A stretch of DNA of 6,291 nucleotides from JBFWVD01 sp050246915 (GTDB lineage: Bacteria > Actinomycetota > Acidimicrobiia > Acidimicrobiales > Ilumatobacteraceae): positions 1-6,291 of the forward strand of contig JBFWVD010000158.1 in the NCBI GenBank assembly GCA_050246915.1. The letters run 5' to 3'. Under the pieces are notes generated by a model. That model searched no databases. It was not told the DNA's origin and worked only from the letters and a program-made list of their open reading frames with translations. The position numbers were made by a program, and so were the translations under genes. Below are positions 1-5,361 of the stretch, in pieces. Numbering within the stretch: the first letter of the stretch is position 1; each line of letters starts with the position of its first letter.

Positions 1-2
1 CC

Positions 3-407
3 ACCACGATCGCCACGACCACCACGAAGCCGGCGACGGCGCTCACGGTGTCGCAGGCATTCACCGCGACGAAGGTCGGCGCACCGATCGGCCTCAACAC
101 CACGGTGAGCAACCCGTCGGCCAACGCTGTGGCGGCGACGGTCGTGCTGACCATCTCTGGCAACTCGCTCCCGCACTACCTCGAGGCCAAGGCAGGTACG
201 GGCAACTGGTCGTGTTCGGCCTACGTACACGTACCGGCGGCCACGAACTCCTACACGTGCACGTCCACCATCGCCGCCGGATCGAGCTCGGTGGTGACGA
301 TCTCCAGCGGTAGCTCGATCAGCGGAGCAGTTGGCACCGCGGTGAGCTCCACCGCGTCGGTCACACCGGGGCCGGTGACCGCTTCGGCTTCGGCGGCCTA
401 CTCCTGA
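3..407 (+). CDS. C-terminal part of a secreted or surface protein with Thr-rich linker and beta-sandwich-like domain (partial, 5' end outside window)
   Basis: The reading frame is open from the left edge and stops at TGA 405-407. The first in-frame GTG (48) is probably an internal Val, because the frame upstream encodes a Thr-rich stretch (TTIATTTTKPAT) typical of an extracellular linker. The following ~115 residues are rich in Ser, Thr, Ala and Val with alternating hydrophobics. They contain two Cys codons (213-215 and 258-260) in the contexts NWSCS and YTCTS, followed by AAGSSSVVTI. This Trp-x-Cys ... Thr-Cys ... Ala-Gly-Ser pattern resembles DUF11/CARDB-like Ig-type beta-sandwich domains, where the two Cys could form a disulfide. 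No membrane anchor or sorting signal follows; the protein ends in a Ser/Ala tail. Its function cannot be named from this fragment. apbE starts four bases after the stop and may be co-transcribed. The extracellular location is inferred from composition. Confidence 0.7.
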   Translation, partial: TTIATTTTKPATALTVSQAFTATKVGAPIGLNTTVSNPSANAVAATVVLTISGNSLPHYLEAKAGTGNWSCSAYVHVPAATNSYTCTSTIAAGSSSVVTISSGSSISGAVGTAVSSTASVTPGPVTASASAAYS

Positions 408-411
408 ACCG

Positions 412-1404
412 GTGGGGATCCCGGTGGGACCGAGGGCGGAATCTCGTCAACTGGAGTTGACAACGACGTCATTGGCGGTGATGGGGACCACGGCGGACAT
501 TGCGGTGTGGGGCGGTCGGAGTGATCTGGCCATCCACGCCGCCGAGCGTCTGATGGATCTCGAACGGCGCTGGACCCGCTTCGATCCGAGCAGCGAAGTG
601 TCGAAGATCAACGCTTGCGCCGGTGAGCGCGCCGTCGTGGTGTCGGACGAGACGGTGTTGCTGGTGACCAAGGCCGTCGAGGGATGGAGCTATAGCGGGG
701 GACTGTTCGACCCGACCGTGCTGACCTCCATGATCGCCATGGGGTACGACCGGACCTTCACCGCCATCGAGCCGCGTGCCTCGGCGGCGACGACGCTCCG
801 ACGAACACCGGGGTGCGGTTCCATACGCGTCGACCGAGGCTTGCGCGCCGTCGGGTTGCCCGCGGGTGTGAGCATCGACCCCGGTGGCATCGGCAAAGGC
901 CTGGCTGCTGACATCGTGGCCGGCGAGCTGCTCGACCGCGGCGCGCTGGCGGTGTGCGTGTCGGTTGGCGGCGATGTGCGAGCCGCGCACCGGCCCGATG
1001 CGGCCCATCCGTGGCGGATCGGGTTGGCCGATCCGTCGGACCCGACGCGATTGTTCGGTGTTGCCTCGTTGGCATCGGGCGCGGTCGTGACGTCATCGAC
1101 GCTGACGCGACGTTGGCCGCTGGGTGATGAGATGGTCCATCACGTCATCGACCCTCGCACCGGAGCACCGATGCGCTCCGACCTGGTGGCAGTAACCGTG
1201 GTCGCCGGCGAGGCGTGGTGGGCCGAGGTATTGGCCAAATGGGTCCTCGCCGCGGGTGAGACCGCCGGCATCGAACTATTGGAACGACGCGGCGCCACCG
1301 GGCTCGTGGTGAGGTCGGATGGGACCGCGGTGATGCTCGGCGGGATGAGGAGCTTCCTGAGCGAGCCCGAGCTGCAGGGCCCGGTCACCCGACCTCAGGT
1401 GTAG
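412..1404 (+). CDS. apbE: FAD:protein FMN transferase (ApbE family)
   Basis: ApbE enzymes cleave FAD and attach FMN through a phosphoester bond to Ser/Thr of target flavoproteins, using Mg2+. Family landmarks appear in order: the MGT strand motif (residues 24-26), RFDPSSEVSKIN (56-67, the usual S/D-x-E-x-S-x-x-N segment), GLFDPTV (97-103), DPGGIGKGLAADIV (156-169), SVGGDVR (184-190) and HHVIDPRTGAP (243-253). The length, 330 aa, is normal. No lipobox or signal peptide is visible, so the protein is probably cytoplasmic, unlike lipoprotein ApbEs. The late helix that usually reads A-D-x-x-x-T is here AEVLAK (271-276), so Glu272 and Lys276 stand where the metal-binding Asp and Thr usually are; I believe this variant recurs in actinobacterial members. 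The start is uncertain: GTG 412 is used, GTG 424 is an alternative, and ATG 481 would delete the N-terminal strand. The 3' end overlaps glpX by 10 bp. The flavoprotein target is not in the window. Confidence 0.92.
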   Translation: MGIPVGPRAESRQLELTTTSLAVMGTTADIAVWGGRSDLAIHAAERLMDLERRWTRFDPSSEVSKINACAGERAVVVSDETVLLVTKAVEGWSYSGGLFDPTVLTSMIAMGYDRTFTAIEPRASAATTLRRTPGCGSIRVDRGLRAVGLPAGVSIDPGGIGKGLAADIVAGELLDRGALAVCVSVGGDVRAAHRPDAAHPWRIGLADPSDPTRLFGVASLASGAVVTSSTLTRRWPLGDEMVHHVIDPRTGAPMRSDLVAVTVVAGEAWWAEVLAKWVLAAGETAGIELLERRGATGLVVRSDGTAVMLGGMRSFLSEPELQGPVTRPQV

Positions 1405-2387
1405 GAGACCGAGGCGTAACCGGCGAGCTTGTCGATGCGATGGACCGCGCGTACGAAGCGGACCGTGCCCGACTTCGAACGCATCACGATGGACTCGGTG
1501 ATGGCGCCGCCGGACGAGAACTGCACGCCCTTCACGAAGTCACCATCGGTGATGCCGGTGGCGGCGAAGAAGCAGTTGTCGCCTTCGACGAGATCGTCGG
1601 TGCCGAGCACCCGTGACAGGTCGTAGCCCTCGGCGATGGCGGCCGCGCGCTCGCCCTCGTTGCGGGGCCACAGGCGACCTTGGATCTCGCCGCCGAGGCA
1701 CTTGAGCGCGGCGGCAGCGATGACACCTTCAGGGGTTCCGCCGATGCCGAAGAGGATGTCGGTGCCGGAGTTGGGCCAAGCGGTGGCGATGGCGCCGGCC
1801 ACGTCACCGTCGCTGATGAGCTTGATGCGGGCGCCGGCGGCACGGACCTCGGCGATGAGGTCGGCGTGGCGATCACGATCGAGGATGGCGACGGTGAGAT
1901 CACGCACCGACTCGCCCTTGGCCTTGGCCACCCAACGCAGGTTCTGGGTCGGGGATGCGGTGATGTCAATTGAACCTGCAGCGTCGGGGCCGACGGCGAT
2001 CTTCTCCATGTAGACGCACGGGCCCGGGTTGAACATGGTGCCCCGCTCGCTCACCGCGATGACGGCGATGGCGTTGCCGCGGCCGAGCGAGGTGAGGGTG
2101 GTGCCGTCGATGGGATCGACGGCGATGTCACATTCGGGTGGTGTTCCATCCCCGATGCGCTCGCCGTTGTAGAGCATGGGCGCTTCGTCCTTCTCGCCCT
2201 CGCCGATGACGACGATGCCGTCCATCGGAACGGTGGCCAGCACGGTGCGCATGGCTTCGACCGCGGCGCCGTCGGCACCGTTCTTGTCGCCCCGGCCCAT
2301 CCAACGGCTGGCTGCAAGGGCGGCGGACTCGGTCACACGGACCAGTTCGAGGGCGAGGTTGCGATCGGGGGTCTGCTGCATCGACAT
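1395..2387 (-). CDS. glpX: Class II fructose-1,6-bisphosphatase
   Basis: GlpX hydrolyses fructose 1,6-bisphosphate to fructose 6-phosphate and phosphate, the irreversible gluconeogenic step. In actinobacteria such as Mycobacterium this class is the main FBPase. The 330-residue protein is full length and aligns throughout with E. coli GlpX in my memory of that sequence. Visible motifs are TESAALAASRWMGRGDKNGADG (residues 19-40, given here as parts: TESAALA, GRGDKN, ADG), GEGEKDEAPMLY (62-73), DPIDGTT (91-97), SDGDVAGAI (192-200), GIGGTPEGV (214-222) and FFAATGITDGD (273-283). The predicted metal ligands equivalent to E. coli Asp33, Glu57, Asp85, Asp88 and Glu213 are Asp39, Glu63, Asp91, Asp94 and Glu220, all present. 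ATG 2387 is chosen because a -10-like TACCCT lies 8 nt upstream and no Shine-Dalgarno is close; a second ATG two codons in (2381) is possible. It converges on apbE and is divergent from the S9 peptidase. Confidence 0.97.
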   Translation of the reverse strand: MSMQQTPDRNLALELVRVTESAALAASRWMGRGDKNGADGAAVEAMRTVLATVPMDGIVVIGEGEKDEAPMLYNGERIGDGTPPECDIAVDPIDGTTLTSLGRGNAIAVIAVSERGTMFNPGPCVYMEKIAVGPDAAGSIDITASPTQNLRWVAKAKGESVRDLTVAILDRDRHADLIAEVRAAGARIKLISDGDVAGAIATAWPNSGTDILFGIGGTPEGVIAAAALKCLGGEIQGRLWPRNEGERAAAIAEGYDLSRVLGTDDLVEGDNCFFAATGITDGDFVKGVQFSSGGAITESIVMRSKSGTVRFVRAVHRIDKLAGYASVSYT

Positions 2388-2395
2388 GATGATGC

Positions 2396-2424
2396 AGGGT
2401 ACCTTGCGACCTTGTGCTGGAGAA
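2396..2424 (-). promoter_or_regulatory. Predicted leaderless promoter of glpX
   Basis: Read on the minus strand, TACCCT (2401-2396) matches the actinobacterial -10 pattern TANNNT and ends 8 nt before ATG 2387, which places the transcription start at or next to the A of the start codon. With a 17-nt spacer the -35 position reads TTCTCC (2424-2419), a weak match to TTGACA (3 of 6). There is no good Shine-Dalgarno within 4-10 nt of the ATG, which fits a leaderless mRNA. The call rests on a short motif plus its position. Confidence 0.5.
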
Positions 2425-2476
2425 GGGTCACCTGTCCTGACGCGCTGTGGCGTTGTGAAGAGCTCGTGGAGACCTG

Positions 2477-2505
2477 TTCACGGGCGGCGTCGGACCAGCT
2501 ACGGT
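2477..2505 (+). promoter_or_regulatory. Predicted leaderless promoter of the S9 peptidase gene
   Basis: TTCACG (2477-2482, 4 of 6 to TTGACA) and TACGGT (2500-2505, TANNNT) are separated by exactly 17 nt. The -10 ends 7 nt before GTG 2513, so transcription would start at that G. The hexamer overlaps the alternative GTG at 2504, which therefore could not be translated from this transcript. This is the best -35/-10 pair in the window. Together with the glpX promoter it makes the 2388-2512 region a compact divergent control region. Confidence 0.55.
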
Positions 2506-2512
2506 GCCCGCC

Positions 2513-4408
2513 GTGCCCGCGGCGAACGACAGCACCGGGGCGATCGCGACCCGTGCCCTCATCTCCGAGCCCACGCCTGAGCCGGTCCGGTCCCCAGCAG
2601 CAGAGCCCAATTCTGCCCGGGTGCAGCCCGTGGTGACCGCGGCGATGTGTGCATCAGGTCGGGTGTTGGGGGAGCCCCGGTTGTCCCACGACGGTGAGTG
2701 GGTCGTGTTCGTCAGCATCGATGGTGGGCGTTCGCGGTTGGTGCGCATGCATGTGGACGGCGGGCCCGAACTGATCCTGACCACCGACCCGGCTCCGGCA
2801 CGGGTACACCCCTCTGGCGGCGGTGTCGTGGCGTGGTTGCCCGACTCGAGTGGGGTCGTGTTCGTGGGAAGCGACGGGGGCCTGTGGCGCATCGGCGTGA
2901 ACGGCGGACCGGCGATCGAGTTGGTGCCCGCCACCGAAGGACTGTGGGCGCCAGCCGTCTCGCCTGATGGCCGTCATGTCGCGTACAGCATCGATCAGGC
3001 CGCGGTGTGGTTCGTGCCGCTCGACGGCTCGAGAGGGCCGAGTCGGCTGGCGGGATCGGCCGACTTCGTGATCGATCCGGTGTGGCTCGACGATCGCACG
3101 TTGTTGTGGCAGGCGTGGGATGTCCCCGACATGCCGTGGGACCGCAGCCGCATCGAATGTGCCGACATCACCGATGGCAATGTGCGACCGCTCATCGACG
3201 CACCGGACGTGCAATGCCAGCAACCCGTAGCGCATCCGGTGGCCGGTATGGCGCTGTTGTGCGACGCATCGGGTTGGCTCAACGTGCACCGCGTGGTCGA
3301 CGACGAGGTGCGGCCCGTCGCTGCTGAGGCCGCCGAGCACGGTGGGCCGACGTGGGGAGATCGTCAACGGACGTTGGCGTGGAGTCCCGACGGGACACGC
3401 ATCGCGTTCTGTCGCAACGAGCTGGGCTTCGGACGGCTGTGTGTGGTGGAGGTGTCAACCGGAGTTGTCGAAGAGGTGGCCAAGGCGGTACACCTCGCCC
3501 TCGACTGGCGCGGCGATCGTCTCGTGGCGCTGCGCACGGGGGGTAAGACGCCGACACAACTGGTGAGCTACGACACCGAGAGCTGGGATCGCACGGTGCT
3601 GGCCCGAGGGCCGGCGGCAGGGTTCGAGGCAGCGATGGTGGAGCCGGAACTGCTCACCTGGACAGCGGTCGACGGCTCGGTGCTCCACGCTCGTCACTAT
3701 GTGCCGACGGGACGCGCCGGTCGGCCCAATCGCACGATCTGCTGGATCCACGGAGGTCCGACCGATCAGTGGCCGGTGGAGTTCAACGCTCGGATGGTGT
3801 TCTTCCTGGCGCGGGGATGGTCGGTGTTGGTGCCCGATCATCGGGGCTCCACGGGTCATGGCCGCAGTTTCACCCAGGCGATGCGGGGCCGATGGGGCGA
3901 GCTGGACGTGTCCGACGTGATCAGTGCCATCGACATGATCCGGACGCGGGAATTGGCCGACGAGGTCGTGCTCATGGGCGGATCGGCGGGCGGGTTCACG
4001 GTGCTCAACGTGATGGCGACGCTGCCCGGTCTGGTGTCAGCGGCGGTGGTGCTCTATCCGGTGATCGATCTGGTCGGCCTGGCGTCGAGCACGCACCGAT
4101 TCGAGGCCCACTACTGCGAGTCGTTGATCGGACCGCTGGCGTCGCATGCCGAGCGGTACCGCTCGCGGTCGGTCGACGCCAACGATCTCTACGATCCGTT
4201 ACTGGTGCTCCACGGTGACAGCGATCGTGTGGTGCCGGTGGAGCAGAGTCGGTCGTTGGTGGCGCGTGTCGCGTCACTGCGCCGATCGGCAACACTGATC
4301 GAGTACCCGGGCGAAGGGCACGGCTGGAAGAACCCGGCCACGACCATCGACGAGCTGTGCCGCATCGAGGAGTTCCTCGCGGCACACACAGCAGGAGGAA
4401 CCCGATGA
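2513..4408 (+). CDS. Serine peptidase of family S9 (prolyl oligopeptidase / acylaminoacyl-peptidase type)
   Basis: Numbering counts from the alternative GTG 2504, so the preferred start at 2513 is residue 4. Residues about 50-385 form a predicted beta-propeller, with TolB/PD40-like blades marked by SHDGEWVVFVS (61-71), VSPDGRHVAYS (152-162) and WSPDGTRIAF (293-302). Residues ~390-630 are the alpha/beta-hydrolase peptidase domain. It contains the oxyanion segment WIHGGPT (414-420), DHRGSTGHGRSF (445-456), the nucleophile elbow MGGSAGGF with Ser494, HGDSDRVVP with Asp574, and GEGHGW with His606, a complete catalytic triad. Family members cleave short peptides or acylated N-termini inside the cell, with the propeller restricting access. 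No signal peptide is seen; the first ~45 residues are Ala/Pro-rich and poorly conserved-looking. GTG 2513 is preferred because a promoter -10 overlaps GTG 2504. The stop overlaps the next gene's ATG, indicating translational coupling. The exact specificity (dipeptidyl, acylaminoacyl or oligopeptidase) cannot be read from the sequence. Confidence 0.93.
   Translation: MPAANDSTGAIATRALISEPTPEPVRSPAAEPNSARVQPVVTAAMCASGRVLGEPRLSHDGEWVVFVSIDGGRSRLVRMHVDGGPELILTTDPAPARVHPSGGGVVAWLPDSSGVVFVGSDGGLWRIGVNGGPAIELVPATEGLWAPAVSPDGRHVAYSIDQAAVWFVPLDGSRGPSRLAGSADFVIDPVWLDDRTLLWQAWDVPDMPWDRSRIECADITDGNVRPLIDAPDVQCQQPVAHPVAGMALLCDASGWLNVHRVVDDEVRPVAAEAAEHGGPTWGDRQRTLAWSPDGTRIAFCRNELGFGRLCVVEVSTGVVEEVAKAVHLALDWRGDRLVALRTGGKTPTQLVSYDTESWDRTVLARGPAAGFEAAMVEPELLTWTAVDGSVLHARHYVPTGRAGRPNRTICWIHGGPTDQWPVEFNARMVFFLARGWSVLVPDHRGSTGHGRSFTQAMRGRWGELDVSDVISAIDMIRTRELADEVVLMGGSAGGFTVLNVMATLPGLVSAAVVLYPVIDLVGLASSTHRFEAHYCESLIGPLASHAERYRSRSVDANDLYDPLLVLHGDSDRVVPVEQSRSLVARVASLRRSATLIEYPGEGHGWKNPATTIDELCRIEEFLAAHTAGGTR
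4393..4400 (+). promoter_or_regulatory. Strong Shine-Dalgarno for the acidic zinc-ribbon gene
   Basis: AGGAGGAA lies inside the last codons of the peptidase gene; its AGGAGG core ends 6 nt before ATG 4405. This decides the start over the in-frame GTG at 4357, which has no such site. It is the strongest ribosome binding site in the window. Confidence 0.85.
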
Positions 4409-5262
4409 GCTCCATGATCTGCCCGGTCTGCCGGACCGAGTACGCAGGGTGGGCGCTGAAATGCTCCACCTGCGGTGTGGCCACCGTGATGGAGGGGGAC
4501 CGCATCGACGTGCTGTCGCTGCCCGAGGACGCGCAGGTGGTGTACGAGCTGGTCGAGTGGACGGTCGATCAGCGCGCCCATCTCGGTGAGCTGCTGGCCG
4601 AAGCCGATGTCCCTCACGCGTGGGAGGACACCGACGTCATCGTGGCCGAGGTCGATGAGGCGCTGGTCGACGAGCTGTGCGCCATCGTCGAAGGCGGCCC
4701 CGAGGCGATGAGCGCCGAGTCCGGCGACGGCCTGGACGATGTCGATGAGATCGATGACGAGGCCGACCTCGACGACGGTGATGAGGACGACATCCCAGAG
4801 GGTGAGGTCGCCGAGATCTCCTACGAGCTCGACGAGTGGGAGCAGGAGCATCGCGACGCGTTGATCGTCCGGTTGGCTGAGTTGTCGATCGCGTCGACCT
4901 GGGAGGGAACCACGCTCGTGGTCGCTCCCGAGGACGAGGACGCGGTGGACGCTCTCATCGAAGAGATCGCTCCGATGCCCGAGGAACTCCCCGAGGCCGA
5001 TCAGGAAGTGCTCGGCGATCTGTTCGTGGCCGCCGATCAGCTGCACCGAAGCGCGGCCGATGAGGACGGTCTGCGCCGCCTCACCGCGGTCATCGATCTG
5101 GTCGATGGATCGTCGGCGCCGTTCGGGATGGACGCCAAGGTGTGGGACACCATCGTCGATGGCGCGGACGAGTTGGCTGACCTGCTGGCCGACGGGGCCG
5201 ACGACGAGCTGATCGAGGAATCGGCGTCGCAGCTGCGAGGGTTGCTGCGCCCCTTCGTCTGA
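4405..5262 (+). CDS. Highly acidic zinc-ribbon protein with two tandem copies of an uncharacterised domain
   Basis: I do not recognise a named family for the whole 285-residue protein. Residues 6-23 form a zinc ribbon, CPVC-x10-CSTC (Cys6, Cys9, Cys20, Cys23). Residues 45-96 and 138-189 are two copies of one domain that align without gaps at an offset of 93 residues. Both have YEL-x-EW, an Arg ten residues after the Tyr, LAE, WE-x-T and DE-x-x-VD-x-L, with a predicted beta-alpha-beta-alpha order. The copies faintly recall DUF2007-type (putative signal-transducing) domains that follow zinc ribbons in other bacteria. They are joined by a linker almost entirely of Asp/Glu (about 108-134). Residues ~195-285 look all-helical. 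By my count about 80 residues are Asp/Glu against 12 Lys/Arg, with only two Lys. There is no signal peptide or membrane segment, so it is likely cytoplasmic. Its ATGA overlap with the S9 peptidase gene and strong Shine-Dalgarno imply coupled synthesis and perhaps joint function. Confidence 0.88.
   Translation: MSSMICPVCRTEYAGWALKCSTCGVATVMEGDRIDVLSLPEDAQVVYELVEWTVDQRAHLGELLAEADVPHAWEDTDVIVAEVDEALVDELCAIVEGGPEAMSAESGDGLDDVDEIDDEADLDDGDEDDIPEGEVAEISYELDEWEQEHRDALIVRLAELSIASTWEGTTLVVAPEDEDAVDALIEEIAPMPEELPEADQEVLGDLFVAADQLHRSAADEDGLRRLTAVIDLVDGSSAPFGMDAKVWDTIVDGADELADLLADGADDELIEESASQLRGLLRPFV
4537..4971 (+). repeat. Internal two-copy domain duplication in the acidic zinc-ribbon gene
   Basis: Copy A is 4537-4692 and copy B is 4816-4971, a period of 279 nt (93 codons). 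By eye about 20 of 51 aligned residues are identical with no gap, including Y47/Y140, W52/W145, R57/R150, W73/W166, T76/T169 and D89/D182. The DNA of the copies has diverged considerably, so the duplication is old and kept at protein level rather than being a recent tandem repeat. Confidence 0.75.
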
Positions 5263-5290
5263 GGCGACTGCTGCGGTGATCCCGCGCCTC
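5261..5290 (+). terminator. Weak inverted repeat after the acidic zinc-ribbon gene, possible terminator
   Basis: GAGGCG (5261-5266, overlapping the TGA stop) can pair with CGCCTC (5285-5290). Inside the loop GCGG (5273-5276) can pair with CCGC (5282-5285), sharing one base with the outer arm. There is no U-tract, so a standard intrinsic terminator is not shown. It is listed because it lies exactly between two predicted transcription units. Confidence 0.25.
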
Positions 5291-5347
5291 GTGTCAGGGC
5301 TGTGTGAAACGTGCCGGCGCGCCTCGCCCCGGACGCCGATGCCTCGG

Positions 5348-5353
5348 TAGCGT
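5348..5353 (+). promoter_or_regulatory. Predicted -10 element of the J-domain protein gene (leaderless)
   Basis: TAGCGT matches TANNNT and ends 8 nt before ATG 5362, the same spacing as upstream of glpX. No convincing -35 is seen at 16-19 nt upstream, and no Shine-Dalgarno precedes the ATG. The site lies after the in-frame GTG 5311, which argues against that longer start. Confidence 0.42.
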
Positions 5354-5361
5354 CAGAGCCG

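Noticed and set aside
318..332. ISGAV segment as a possible FMN-attachment site in the protein upstream of apbE
   Set aside because: The motif needs an acidic residue a few positions before and Ser/Thr at the attachment position; here that position is Val and no acidic residue precedes it.
375..411. GTGACC / TACTCC as a leaderless promoter for apbE
   Set aside because: The spacing to GTG 412 (7 nt) is right, but the last -10 base is C instead of T, and the hexamer lies inside the coding end of the previous gene, so read-through from that gene is an equal explanation.
469..1008. Antisense open frame within apbE
   Set aside because: It has no domain-like features and lies opposite intact ApbE motifs.
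1392..1414. Palindrome ACCTCAGGT and CCTC...GAGG at the apbE/glpX junction as a bidirectional terminator
   Set aside because: The palindrome cannot form a stable loop, the longer pairing is only 4 bp, and there is no U-tract on either side.
2455..2481. GTGAA ... TTCAC inverted repeat overlapping the peptidase -35
   Set aside because: The arms are only 5 bp with a 17-bp spacer and do not extend in either direction, so chance is likely.
4357..4404. Longer start of the acidic zinc-ribbon gene at GTG 4357
   Set aside because: It would overlap the peptidase by about 50 bp with no Shine-Dalgarno, whereas ATG 4405 has AGGAGGAA at ideal spacing and begins just before the zinc ribbon.
4189..5046. 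Long antisense open frame opposite the acidic zinc-ribbon gene
   Set aside because: The sense strand has a zinc ribbon, a strong Shine-Dalgarno and a protein-level duplication. The antisense frame is open because GAC/GAG-rich codons rarely give stops in reverse.
5311..5361. Longer J-protein start at GTG 5311
   Set aside because: The extra 17 residues look like translated intergenic DNA, and a promoter-like -10 (5348-5353) lies inside that stretch, just before ATG 5362.
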